NCBI RefSeq assembly: GCF_026914265.1 | Contig: NC_069124.1 | Coordinates: forward strand, 24,557,989-24,621,988 | DNA from: Mya arenaria | Lineage: Eukaryota; Mollusca; Bivalvia; Myida; Myidae | DNA length: 64,000 nucleotides | Direction of reading: 5' to 3' | In this document: positions 23,157 through 35,500 of the stretch, piece by piece | Position numbering within the stretch: position 1 is the stretch's first letter | How the letters are laid out: each line of letters begins with the position of its first letter | Made by a program: the position numbers and the translations under genes | Notes under the pieces: model-generated | What the model was told of the DNA's origin: nothing | Database searches by the model: none | What the model saw: only the letters and a program-made list of their open reading frames with translations

Positions 23157-24269
23157 GAGATGACTGAAGATATGACTACCTTCACCAAACAACAAGACTA
23201 AACAAGGATTAAGGCTTGTAATTGACAACAATTTTTACATTGTAAGATAAATAGATTGAATCTGTGTCTTTGTGCCTGCTCGGCCACATCAGTTGCCCCT
23301 TGGTTCTTCTGGATGGGATGTGAAGGTCGTCTAACATAACTGACTGAGCTCTCTGAACTTGACAAGAGTAAACTGAAACCAAAATAGCTTCAAAACTTAA
23401 ACATATATTTAATATTAATTCATCCTCATAACAATCTGAACTGTAAAAACATAGTTTTTCACATAATTACCTTTACTGATAAATCATCATAATATGATTT
23501 GCTGAGCAGGTGGGTGTAGCATAAAAGTTTTCTGTTGCCAATAAAACCTCAAGTGAAAATATTTCCGCAAACACCAAACATGTTAATAAATCGAGAAAGG
23601 AAAGTTATTGTATTATCTGTAATGCTTTTAATTCTTTGAAAATCTGGTTCATAGGGAGGTAAAATTCACTAAATGTAGCAGATTTTTTTTAAGTATCCTA
23701 AAAATAAAACAAGAAAAGTACACTAAATCATCCTGTGGTATCTAATCTCAAAAATATGGTAAAAGGTGCATTACGACACTAGACAGTTCTATATCAATGA
23801 TTTCTTCTGTATCTAGATGAACTCACAGTCGCAAGACATACAGATTTATGTATGTCACGATGATCAGAAATGTGTAACAGCATTACCGGTAAGCTATGTA
23901 AGAGCCTTTGAAGCATAGTTACCTCATATTTGGATTTGGCCGGACGAGCTATCCCAACTATCCAATTTCAGCGATTTGGTCCCTAGGGTGATCTCTTGGT
24001 CTGATAATTATAAAAGACATGTGTTAAGATTTTAATGATGCACAATATAAACAAGTATTTTGTTCCTATGTATTACATTTTTTTTTATATTTCATACAAT
24101 CCTTATGATTGCAATTGCTCAAATCAGATTGTTTGGATAGCTTAAATGGTCAAAACTGTATACTAGGTTTTTAGCAATAAACTGATGTGTAGTTTAAAAA
24201 TCTGATTTGAGTATGTAATAAAGAACCATTTACTGATTATAACCAGAACTATTTTCATCAAAACTTCAG

Positions 24270-24341
24270 GTAGGGATCGAACTCCGGACACTCTGAATCA
24301 GTGTCTGATAAGCTGACCTCTCGGCCATTGCAACCAATACA
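24270..24341 (-). repeat. tRNA-like relic (SINE head or tRNA pseudogene)
   Basis: The minus strand reads ATGGCCGAGAGGTCAG, a class II (Ser/Leu-like) D-arm box, and later GGAGTTCGATCCC, a B box. The two ends do not form a tRNA acceptor stem, so it is not a working tRNA gene. Confidence 0.6.
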
Positions 24342-25216
24342 CTTAACAAATAAATGTTTTGTATTGACATTGCTTCAGACAAGACATAAACCCAAACCAG
24401 GTCAATGAAATAATAGTAGTGAAAACTGATTACAGGTGTGTTGTAATGCCATACCCCTATGGTCCTCCTTCACAATTAACAAAAAGTTAAAATTATCCCA
24501 AGGCTGATATATTAGGATTGGGGAATTGTTACTTGTCCTAGATAATAGGAATTGTAGCTTTTATGCCTCAAGTTTCTGTCTAGTCAAGAAATAACTGAAA
24601 TCAATTTTGTAATTATTTACTTCAGATAAAAAGTGTTCAAATACCGTTATTTCATTAATGGAATCAATAAAAGTAAAATAAACGGCAACCTTTAATGGCC
24701 ATTGGGCATAGCTATTTTTGGCCTGATGTTTGTCGGTGAGCAGCAAACGTCTTCCGACATCAGAACTAGAAACTTGGAAAATCTAAAACATAAAACATCT
24801 CCATTTAATTTTAAGCAAACAGTCAAATCATGCAATAAATACAGTGTAATAGTTATATTTACTTCTTCCACTATTCATTTGAATTTCCCATTTTAACCAT
24901 CAGTCTTAATAAGACAGGGTGAAGTCAAATAAGGCATTCATTTCCAACTGACAAACATCCGAAAATACACAACGTCCGAATTACGTTAACTTCACTCAAG
25001 TCATAATATTTCTTTCCAGACAAGTGATCACCGAAATTCGAGTGTACCATTATATTCTACATATAAATAGTGTTCAAATGCCGTTGTTATAATAACTTGA
25101 TCAACAAAAGTAAATAAATGGTAACCTTATAGCGTCCACTGGGCGCCGCCATTATTGGCCTTTGCCTGACCCGATACGATAGTGTTAGGGGAAGGAACTC
25201 TAGACTACCCACAGTA

Positions 25217-27000
25217 TTGACAAAATGAATAATTCATATGTTATCAATATATAATCGACTTCTTCCGGGGCTATATCCGCTTGCATTTACCCATCCGATT
25301 TAACAGCAAGAAAATACATTGGCCGTCTCTAAGGTGACATACTACCTAGATTATTGAAAAGTATGAAAATATAATTTTCAAATGAATTCATGCCTTCTAT
25401 TCGATAAAATGCTGCTTTGCATGTTGCCACATCCGATCTCAATTCTATCGTCCTGCTAACGATCTGGGCGAACACCTTAATGACACCCTTTACCGCCCGG
25501 CATACTGTATTGAAGAAGGTTAAATCCCATGGACAGCACCCACTACTATACTGACTTTACAACTTTTAATTAACTCCAAGATTCTAGACAGTTCTAGCAC
25601 TTGTGAAACTTTTATAAACACTTGTTAATTTCCTTAAGACCTGAAATGTTATAAGATTATTCTTAAACATCGACCATTCTCCAACAAACCTTAACTAAAA
25701 ATTCAAAACTAGCATTTGGGAAACATGTTTTTTTTAATGTTTTGAGTAATTCCAGATCGTGAAATAGCTGAAAGTGTCATATTAAACGAAGCCTTGATAT
25801 AATAGAAAGAGAAAACACGTTACTAAACGAAGCTCTGATATAGTACACATACACGGAACTCAACAAAACTGTGTTATAAAATGACGCACATGTAAGTAAC
25901 GAATGAATCCTTGCTTAAACAGATAAACATGATGCAGAACCAAGCTATGTTTCAACTGACATACATGTTTCTAGGCGAAGCCTTTTTATAAAAGAGACGC
26001 AGGCTGCAGAACGTATAAAAAGACGGGTCCCGCGTACATTTAGCAACATGAGTTCGCAGGAATGTTTTTGGAGTACCAAGTCTTAAAAGTAAACAAAAAG
26101 GAACACGTTATGTCCAAAGATTTATTTAATTTAATTTTGAAAGATGGCATTAAACTTGCACAGCTAATGTTAATGGCGGGACACACGGTGGTTGAAAACA
26201 TGTCGTACCTATCAAGTCCAAGGGTCACCATTATAGACCCTTTCAAGCGTCACCATAAACACGCACCGTATTGTACACTAAACACCATCGGCTGAAAGAC
26301 ACTGGTAACAGCGGTACTGAACGGCATAGGCGTATTTAATATTTTAAGTATTGACTAAATGAAAATCGCCACCGCGTCAATTGAATCTACCTGAAGCAAG
26401 GTTCACCGCCAAAAAACAACAACACGAAACGACAAGAACTCATACCCCAATAATGAACTCCTTATTTATTAATATTAGTGGGGTTTTTTGGAGGGCGATT
26501 TACAAAAAGTCCCATGTATGCCATGAATTAATAAAGAAGAGTTCGCCCAGCTGCGAACACCATTTGATTTTTTCCAGAATCCACATTCTTGTAGCGACCT
26601 GAGGCTTACTCCAAATGTAACACCATATTAAGTATGTATACATCCTGGGGCCATACCAAACAGGCCCTGGACTGGGCTAGAAATTTGTTATTTTGAGTAT
26701 ACAGTTCGGCCACATGTAGTAAAACAACCAAGTCCAGTCGAGATGTTATTAAGGAAAAAGACTGTTACCTAATTCGGAAATGTTTCATATCAGAAAACAG
26801 ACGATGAGCGCCTCGCTTTATGTCACTATACTTGTTGTACCTGCCCCCCAGGTTCAAAACTAGTCGTGCTGCATAGCTATTTATTCATTTCCTTGCCTTG
26901 TCCATGACAGATAAATTTGTACTATGGCGCCATGACATTCTTAGCAATAGCTAAGACCAAATAATGATAGTACCGGGCATGTTCAGATGGACATATTTAA
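25217..27000. other. spacer, no gene recognised
   Basis: AT-rich sequence with a weak local repeat of (A)CGAAGC(C/T)(C/T)TGATATA-like words near 25,785-25,850. A 77-codon ORF at 26,062-26,295 has no visible domain. Confidence 0.5.
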
Positions 27001-27019
27001 CTATATCCTGATCAAGTTG

Positions 27020-30000
27020 CCTATTTGAACGGATTTTTATTCGCCGATATCGTTAGCTCCACAGGGGAGACCCTATCTTTAACAAAGATCAAACATCCAA
27101 ACTGAAATGAATTAAAAACATAATTACATTCATGAGTGACCCTTGTATACAGCGGCAAACCAGCATGTTTATAGTATTTTAGGAACGGAAACCATATAAG
27201 GGCGTGTGAAGGTGCGGACAGAGTCAGAGCGCCACCTACCGGCGAGCTTAATTTCATCCAAAGGATTCCCTTTTATGTCTGCAGAAGTTTCAGCCCCCAT
27301 TCGGAAGCTATGAGAGCTAAAGCAGGCGTAATTAAGGCCAAAGTGCAAGAGATATTTTTAAGCACTGCCGAGAATTAGAACCTGGTAACTTGGGAGCCAT
27401 TGAAATTACATAATAGGGGGCCCTCGAATACTCAAATACTTACATATTTGGTTATTGCTGTAACGGGGTATATTGGACCACTAGAAGCCTGTAGTTCGAT
27501 TCACTGTGATTTTGCCTTGTGAATTTCCATTTTCCCAACCCGCAAAAAACAGAATAGTCGACGATATAGCCAGTGGAGAAAAGTTTGTTCATATGCATTT
27601 CTGCAAATAACTGGACGTACACCTAACACGGAACATATAATCTTAGGCGTTAAAGGTAAGCGAGAGTCCTTGCGGATGCACTGCCTTTTTATCCCGTGTA
27701 GTAACTTTAATTCTATTTAACTTGACGATGGGTCGATAACACCGAAGAGTTTGCATTGGTAACTAATGGAAGCTGTGTATAAGCGGGTCGTGCTGTAGGA
27801 ACGGCTCTGTAATGATAAAAAGGAAATGAATAGAACTATGTAATCTAAGGGAGGGGACCAGTGTTCCATAAGCTTATGCGCACCGGAGCTGTGAGAATGC
27901 ACTTATGCCTTGCGTGTATGACAATTTTGTGTTGATAACTGGAGACATTTAACAATCTATCAGATTCGTCGAGTAAATCACTGACAAGAACGCCTGGGGG
28001 ATTGGATCTGGGGACTGGTTCGCCTCTGACGCATTTCGCAGGACTTTGTCCAAGCACTTACGAGAAATAAAATCACATATTACATTAGGTTTGGTGGATA
28101 TGTGGCGAGCTTTGAACGTGATGTTGTTTGTATACACAATATAAAAGGGCTGAGGTGGTGCATTACTGGTTTCGATTTAGCAGTTTGCTTATTACGAATA
28201 TGCACTAGGCCATGATTGTCTGACCACATGACAAGTTTTTTATTTGTTTTTTATTTCTCCATAAATAAACAGCCAATAAGACCGGGACTAGCTCTAGGAA
28301 AGCCGAATCTTTTAACAAATGTGTGTATTTCCATGATGCGGGCCATTGACCTCGCAAGAAACAGGCTGCGCCTAAGCCTGCTGCCCCTACTCTATCAGTC
28401 CACCATTGTAAAGATTCACTCAAATGCCTAATTTATTCTGAGATTCTGACCTTACCATTAAAATTTGAGTGGAAATGGTAGGAATTCGCAGGTTCAGCGA
28501 AAATTAAGTCCTCCAAATATTGATCAATTGTGTTTAAACCAGAAGCATCAGATACTGCCCAATGTAAGAATGTTGATTTTTTGAAGGGGCGTAGCTGCAG
28601 CCGAAACGTAAACATTTGTTGTTATAAAAGTTTTCCCCGAGTTTCAAACCAATCAAGTGAAAGTCGCTTGGATAAATTATTAATAATCTAAATGCTAATT
28701 TAAGGTCACGCTTTACCAATAATGCACCTTTTCCAAGATTTAATATCTGCTACGGTGTCAAACGAAGTATATTTAACCGAACAAAGACTATGGCCACTCC
28801 CATCGTTTACGCTTTTACCCTCGGGGTAAGACAAGACAAGTGCGTAATTAAGCGAACCCCCCCCCCCCACTAGACTTGGCAACAACGCCTATTGGGGAAG
28901 TACGAAAACTAGCTAAAGGCGGTTCCGTGAAAGTACCGGCCATACGAGTTAATGAAATGTCTTTGTTTATTGTGCTAAGAGTTTACGAAAAATGAGTTTT
29001 AGCCGTCAATAAGCTTTTGCATTCCATTTCTAATCTTGGCCCGGTATAATTCAATCTAAATCCTTCTGCAACCCGTCTAGAAGCATTTTAGCAACAGACT
29101 TAATTGGATACCGATCCAAGAGTTTCTCAAATTCTAAAAGGACCATTGGGGAACTTCCCATGTCCCATAGGGGACAGCAGGAACACGGACCATCCACCGA
29201 AGCGGCGACCTGACGCGGATGAGGTCGGGTGACGGACGGACAGAGCCTTTAATTGAAGTATTTGAGACACACATGGGCAAATCTGCATCTAGGTCGGAAT
29301 CAAGTTGCTGTGTTAAAGTCATAACATTACCCCACTAGATTGTTGGGGGCACCGAAATTGGGAGATGACGAGATAAAATGAAGCCACAATTATTGGTCTA
29401 CTTCCTCCCAGGAGCGGGTGGGATTCATGGCTTGACGATACCGATACTGTTCGTCATATTTCAATCAACAATATTTTCTTCTTTTCGATGATGTTCTTAA
29501 TAAACTTGCGTTTTTTAGAAGATTCTGAGTTTTTCAGGATGGCCAACCAAATAAACACTAGAGTAAACAAAGAATACGTCAATCCAGACCTCGATAAAGT
29601 TTATTTTGCGCCTAGAGGTAGGCTTAAATGGAAATTCGCCAGAAGGGGTCAATGTGATTGTTGGGTGAATCATTCCGTTCAGGAGTTACAAGCTGACCAA
29701 GGTAAACAAACTGAATGGCAACAATTTTGAACTTCCTATTTGCATGTACCGACATAACAAGTGATTCCGATAACATAGGCACAGGATTACCGGTTTGTGG
29801 CTGACTAAGTCCATTCAACCCTAACCATATTGACGATTCTACTTGGCCGGGTGCCGCGAGTAGGAGCGGCTCCGCTGCCGGTGCTGATACTACTTGACCG
29901 GGTGCCGCGAGTAGTGGCGGCTCCTCTGTTGGTACTGAACTTTAATGGCGTGTAGTGCCGTAGACCACAAGATGGGTTGCATACGCTGGTACTGGCGGTT

Positions 30001-30100
30001 GTGCTTGGGCTCGATACTTCCTCGATGCTGCCACACATGGGACTGCCGCTGGGCACTGGCGTGTGCTGCTGGACACATGCTTTCAAGGAGGGGCCCATTT
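27020..30100 (-). mobile_element. DIRS-type tyrosine-recombinase retroelement fossil
   Basis: Reads on the minus strand. Parts recognised: gag-like low-complexity sequence with a tandem ARG/SER-rich duplication (about 30,100-29,620); reverse transcriptase of DIRS kind (about 28,790-28,440, with KLAFRLLIIYPSDFHLIGL and KCLRFGCSYAP); RNase H (about 28,420-28,000, with SAFLELVPVLLAVYLW); and a tyrosine-recombinase region (about 27,710-27,270). This order is that of DIRS elements. It has many breaks and looks old. The terminal repeats were not identified, so the ends are approximate. Confidence 0.72.
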
Positions 30101-30585
30101 CTGCAAATTCACACGATGCATTGAAAATATATGAAAGGAAACGAGGAATAATTAATCTTCAACCCAATTTAGCAGAAACTGGTATGTGACAAAAAATAAA
30201 CAGAGCCAAGCAATCATTTAAAAATTGACTATGATGGCCATGGCGAGGCACGATACGAAAAAAGGACCTATCCAGATCCGTTGAAATCGCCGAAAAAAAT
30301 AAAAATTACGCTCAATCAGCTCTAATTAAGGTGTTGGAACAAGTGATGAGACAATTATTTTTGAAAAAAAAACAGAGGCGATGAAGACCTTATAAAATTA
30401 AAAACAAATTTGAGGAAACAAATGTATGGGCTACCTTCTCGAAAGTCGTAGAATAAAAAGGGAAGTAACAAGGTAAACGCTGACGTCATCGGATAGATTC
30501 TAGAGTGGTTCCGTAGTTTTGACAGGTATTGTAAAAACGACTGTGTGCCGCGATAACGCTGGTTACATTAAGCTGTAACCAGAAT
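30100..30585. other. spacer between the DIRS fossil and the minisatellite
   Basis: AT-rich and purine-rich on the plus strand. No gene or clear repeat was seen. Confidence 0.5.
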
Positions 30586-30589
30586 TATA

Positions 30590-32055
30590 ACAGACACGCA
30601 TGCTGCTGAACAAATCATTGATGTAATAGACACGCATGTTCCTTAACGATTCCTTGTTGTAATAGACACGCATGCTCCTGAACGATTCCTTGTCATAATA
30701 GACATGCATGCTCCTGAACGATTTCTCATTAAAATAAACACGCATGCTGCTAAACAATTCCTTGTTGTAATAGACATGCAAGCTGCTAAGCAATTCCTTG
30801 TTGTAATAAACATGCATGCTGATGAACGATTTCTCGTTAAAAAAGACACGCACGCTGCTTAACAATTCCTTGTTGTAATAGACATGCATGCTGCTGAACG
30901 ATTCCTTGTTGTAATAGACACACATGCTGCTAAACGATTCCTCTTCATAATAGAAACGCATGCTGCTGAACGATTCCTCGTTATAATAGACACGCATGCT
31001 GCAAAACGATTCATCGCTATAACAGACACGCGTGCTGCTGAACGATTTATCGTTATAATAGACACGCATGCTCCAGAACGATTCCTTGTTATAATAGATA
31101 CACATTCTGCTAAACGATTCCTCGTTATAATAGACACGCATGATGCTGAACGAGTCCTTGTTATAATAGACACGCATGCTGCTAAACGATTCCTCGTTAT
31201 AATAGACACGCATGCTGCAAAATAATTCCTCGTTATAATTGACACGCATGCTGCTAAACGATTCCTCGTTATAATAGACACGCATGCTGCTGAACGATTC
31301 CTCGTTATAATAGACATGCATGCGTCTTAACGATTCCTTTTTATAATAGACACGCATGCTGCTAAACAATTCCTCGTTAAAATAGACATGCATGCTCCTG
31401 GACGATTCCTCGTTATAATAGACACACATGCTGCTAAACGATTCCTCGTTGTAATAGACACACATTGTGCTAATCGATTCCTCGTTGTAATAGACACACA
31501 TTGTGCTAAACGAGTCCGCGTTATAATAGACATGCATGCTCCTGAACGATTCCTTGTTATAATAGACACGCATGCTGCTAAACGATTCCTCGTTGTAATA
31601 GACACACATTGTGCTAAACGAGTCCGCGTTATAATAGACATGCATGCTCCTGGACGATTCCTCGTTATAATAGACACACATGCTGCTAAACGATTCCTCG
31701 TTGTAATAGACACACATTGTGCTAAACGAGTCCGCGTTATAATAGACATGCATGCTCCTGAACGATTCCTTGTTATAATAGACACGCATGCTGCTAAACG
31801 ATTACTCGTTAAAATAGACACGCATGCTGCTGGACGATTCCTCGTTATAATAGACACACATGCTGCTAAGCGATTCCTCGTTATAATAGACACGCTGCTG
31901 AACGAGTCCTTGTTGTAATAGACACGCATGCTTCTGAACGATTCCTTTTTATAATAGACACGCATGCTACTGAACATCACCTTGTTTTAATAGACTCGCA
32001 TGCTGCTTAACGATTCCTTTTTATAAAAGACACGCGTGCTACTGAACGATTCTTT
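30590..32055. repeat. minisatellite, about 40 units of 36 bp
   Basis: A tandem array whose unit is 36 bp, built around ACACGCATGCTGCT and CGATTCCTCGTTATAATAG. Because 36 is a multiple of three and the usual unit lacks stops in several frames, long ORFs appear on both strands. The longest, minus strand 30,563-31,789 (408 codons), reads as 12-residue repeats of the type MRVYYNEESFSS. Between about 31,480 and 31,790 a higher-order unit of three repeats (108 bp) is itself repeated three times. No initiation context, splice site or conserved flank supports translation, so I call it a repeat and not a gene. It lies just upstream of the copy B duplication edge. Confidence 0.9.
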
Positions 32056-32564
32056 AAACAAAGCCTTGTTTAAATTCCATTAATCTCAACAAAGACATGT
32101 TATTTTAAACATACATGTCACTAATCGAAGCATTTAAAAAAGAAGCATACATGCATCATAACAACACCTTGCTATCATACTTGTGAAACAAAACGTTAAT
32201 TTCAAAAACATTCAAACATTTAAAAGTTTGAAATTTGCCGTGGATCTCAAATGGATACTTATTTCACATATTAAGATGTGGTGTTGTTGCAAAGGTAACA
32301 CTAAATGTACTAGACCTTGTTAAGTTGATTTGTATTTGTTAACATTAATTTTCCAAGCCGCACACACAGTCATGCTTAACCAAACCGACGTGTTGTATTA
32401 TCGCTATCAATCAGACAGGTTAACCAATAGATAACAACAAAACTTGAGAAACTTTTAAGTAATCCGCTATCAAAAGAAAGATACTATCTTACTAAATTAT
32501 CCGTCATATACATCAGAACATCCATCTTATTGCTTCGTAAAGATACTGGATAAAGTTTTAAAAA

Positions 32565-35500
32565 ATGAAAGCAGAACATGTAAGTACAATATTTATTTTT
32601 AAATAAGTAGATAAAACATTAAAATACCCATTCAGACACTTTAACATACACAATAATAAAGTTTCAAATAAATAGAGTAATATAATGATCACTGAATATC
32701 ATATTGATGGTGGTTTAAGAAAAATGAAACCAAGGTCATTTATGTTGAGCTATTCAAAACACGAACAAGTGAATATAAAGGTTTGTTGTTGTTGTTGTTT
32801 TTTTTAGTTTTCACTGGGGAACGTTTTTTTCATTTGCACTTGCCTTCTGTGGATAATAACCGTTTCTTCAGGTAAGAAGAATATTTTTAGAAAAATGTCA
32901 TACATCTAAAACAGCCAAGATTGGTATATATATTTAATGCATATCAATATTCAATAAACTTCTACTCTGCAATTATTCAAAAAAACATCAATCTACACTG
33001 TCATGTATGACAAAATGCGCTCATTTTTAGTCTATATATCCTCCCACCTCAGATAAGTAGATCCAATAATTTAACCATGCTAGATGTTCTTGTCTTGCCC
33101 ACGGGCGAAGATAAAATGCCCGTATGGAACCCCTTTTTATGGTCACCACATTGTAAATACCTCCCTTGTTGAAGACTGTCGTCTGTAGCATCATGGAAAC
33201 CTTGTTATACATAATATAAATTACATAGTTGTGTCAATAATTTCTATATTAAAAGTCGATCGGTCCGTATATAAATGTATTTAAAAAACATCCAGTATTA
33301 TGACGTCAGCGGTCTATATCAAATTTGGCTGGTCTCGACCTCGCCAAAAATATTATATGGACCACTGACGTCAAAAAGCTGTTAAGTGAGGCAGGCGATT
33401 CTCACTACGGCGAAAATAACGTCCTAAGTAAATAATATTTTCTTTGTTCAGTAAAACACATCAAGCGCGCTAAATAAAAATAAAATGGTAATATAGACTG
33501 TTTGGTAAAATTTTAGAAATATAATACATCACTTCGGACATAATGGCATTATAAGAACCAACTTGTCAGCCCTCGATCCTGACGGCTCGGTCCATGTTCA
33601 CTTTCGGAGGCTGACTGGCTGGTCCTTATAATGACCCTGAGTGGTGTGTATTTTTTCTCAAATATAACAATGTATTTAACAAACCTTACACACGAAATCA
33701 AGTATACAATATTATCATGTTAACAGCCTTAGAAAAAGACATAATCGCCAAAAACGACAAGATAGCAGTTTACCAATCAAGTACGTACGAAACGTGTTAT
33801 GCTTCCAATGTTATTAACAATATGACACTTCATGCTACGGTTGTTCCGGACTCAACACTATGCCTAGCATGTAGCGCAACAGTCGGGATCGAATCACCCT
33901 GGCTCCAGATTGACTTCGGCACAAAAGCGATGATGCGAACCTTACGTATTTTTGGACGTGATTATGGTATGTACTTCATTTTTAATATTATATTTGTCAA
34001 AAGTATCAATGCTTAAAATATCTGTACACATGACTCATATGCTTAATAAATAGCAAAATGTTAAAACAGATAACCAACTTTACTACCTAACGAAATTAGT
34101 TCTAAACGCTTGGACAAAAATGCATGCCTATTGGGTATTTCGTTAATTACAGATACACCCGGACAGAGTAGCAATCTTCTTGTGTCAATCAGCAACACTT
34201 CACACTTTGTTAACCAAAACTTCTCTACGTGGGAAGATTTTGGATTGATAAATGCCTCTGATCCATACAACGGTGTTATGTGGGACCTTGGAGTAAACCG
34301 TGTTTTACAGTACCTCGTTTTCAGACGACCTTTGCCATCGGTTATGGCAATATGTGAGGTGGCAGTGTTTAATACCGGTAAAAGCATGTTAAGCAACTCT
34401 TACATAAGTGTTGTCATCATAACTTAAACACAACTTTATGTATTAATATATTGTGTTTGTTTCAGGTCATTCCGAGTCTATACCTAAGTTAAATTATTGC
34501 AGTATTTAATCGTATGGATAAATGTCTGTCTTTCACGATATTTTTGCTAATCACATAATGAACATGTGCACATCAACTACTGCATGGTATGTATGAATTC
34601 TTATAAATAAAATGTATTATACTTTTGTTTTTGTAATTTCAAAAATGCTTTATATTTATTATTTTATTAAACATAAGAATGACTACGTAAATTAGTTGAT
34701 ATTTGGACTAATGTCACCGCGCTAAGATACAACGCACTTGACTCTTGGTTTCGAAAGATATCGAATCAACGCAAACAACTCGAAGTAATATTAACCGATT
34801 GACATTAAATTCCCTTTACTTTATCCAAATGTTGATATTTAAAAATCATTTTATTTAAGTTAATAGCTCTATTCTTAGACAGTACAATCTTTATTAATGT
34901 TACACACATCGATAAAGTCTTGACAATTTCGAGTTTCGGTTTTAATTCCCAGTGAGTTCATTACAAATGTTTACTGACCGTGGCGAGGCGGTCGCCCCAA
35001 CATTTATTACGATGGTTACATGCTTTTGCAATATTTTGTAGCGATGTGTCACGTGTTTGCTTTTCGGGGACTTGATACTTGCACCTTGAAACAGGATATT
35101 TGTTAAATGTTAAAGTACTTGGTCTGTCCCCGTAAATTGGAAAGACTTACTTAAATAATAGTTTGTCATCCTTATAATTGACATCCATCTATATCAAGGA
35201 ATATTTCCTGTTGCAATAAGAACATAGAACACTCTGAGGGTTTCAATTTGAAATGATAAGGGGTTATGTATTTTATTTAGATTGTGAGAAGGGTTTCTTC
35301 GGGGATAAGTGCGCAAGCATGTGTCAATGCAAGGATGAACAACCGTGTGACAGCGTTACTGGGAAGTGTGCTACACCTGGATGCTTTGCTGGATGGAAAG
35401 GGGACTCGTGCAGTACAGGTAAATATATAAGATACCTGACTATCTTCTCTACAAACTAACAACTTCGATAATATAGTTGCTACCCGTCTGACCCGCGACG

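Larger units (their letters stand above)
21188..25207. mobile_element. Mutator-like foldback element, 4.0 kb, 9-bp target duplication
   Basis: Inverted arms of roughly 460 bp lie at about 21,188-21,650 and 24,735-25,207. Matching blocks include GTCAGGCAAAGGCCAATAAT, the GGCGCCCAGTGGACGCTATA stretch and GGTGATCACTTGTCT. The outer tips read TAGTCT on both sides. They are flanked by CCCACAGTA at 21,179-21,187 and 25,208-25,216, a perfect 9-bp target duplication. Long arms plus 9-bp duplications are the hallmark of Mutator-like elements. No transposase was recognised inside, only a nested SINE (22,821), a tRNA-like relic (24,270) and AT-rich sequence, so it is non-autonomous. The right arm is followed inwards by a diverged extra copy of its own end at about 24,560-24,725. 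Confidence 0.83.

Noticed and set aside
24270-24341. Possible functional tRNA-Ser/Leu gene
   Set aside because: A- and B-box-like words are present, but the ends do not pair as an acceptor stem.
26062-26295. 77-codon ORF in the spacer
   Set aside because: No recognisable motif; a minus-strand ORF of similar size overlaps it.
30590-32055. CRISPR-like array
   Set aside because: The 36-bp units are contiguous with no unique spacers, and the DNA is eukaryotic; it is a minisatellite.
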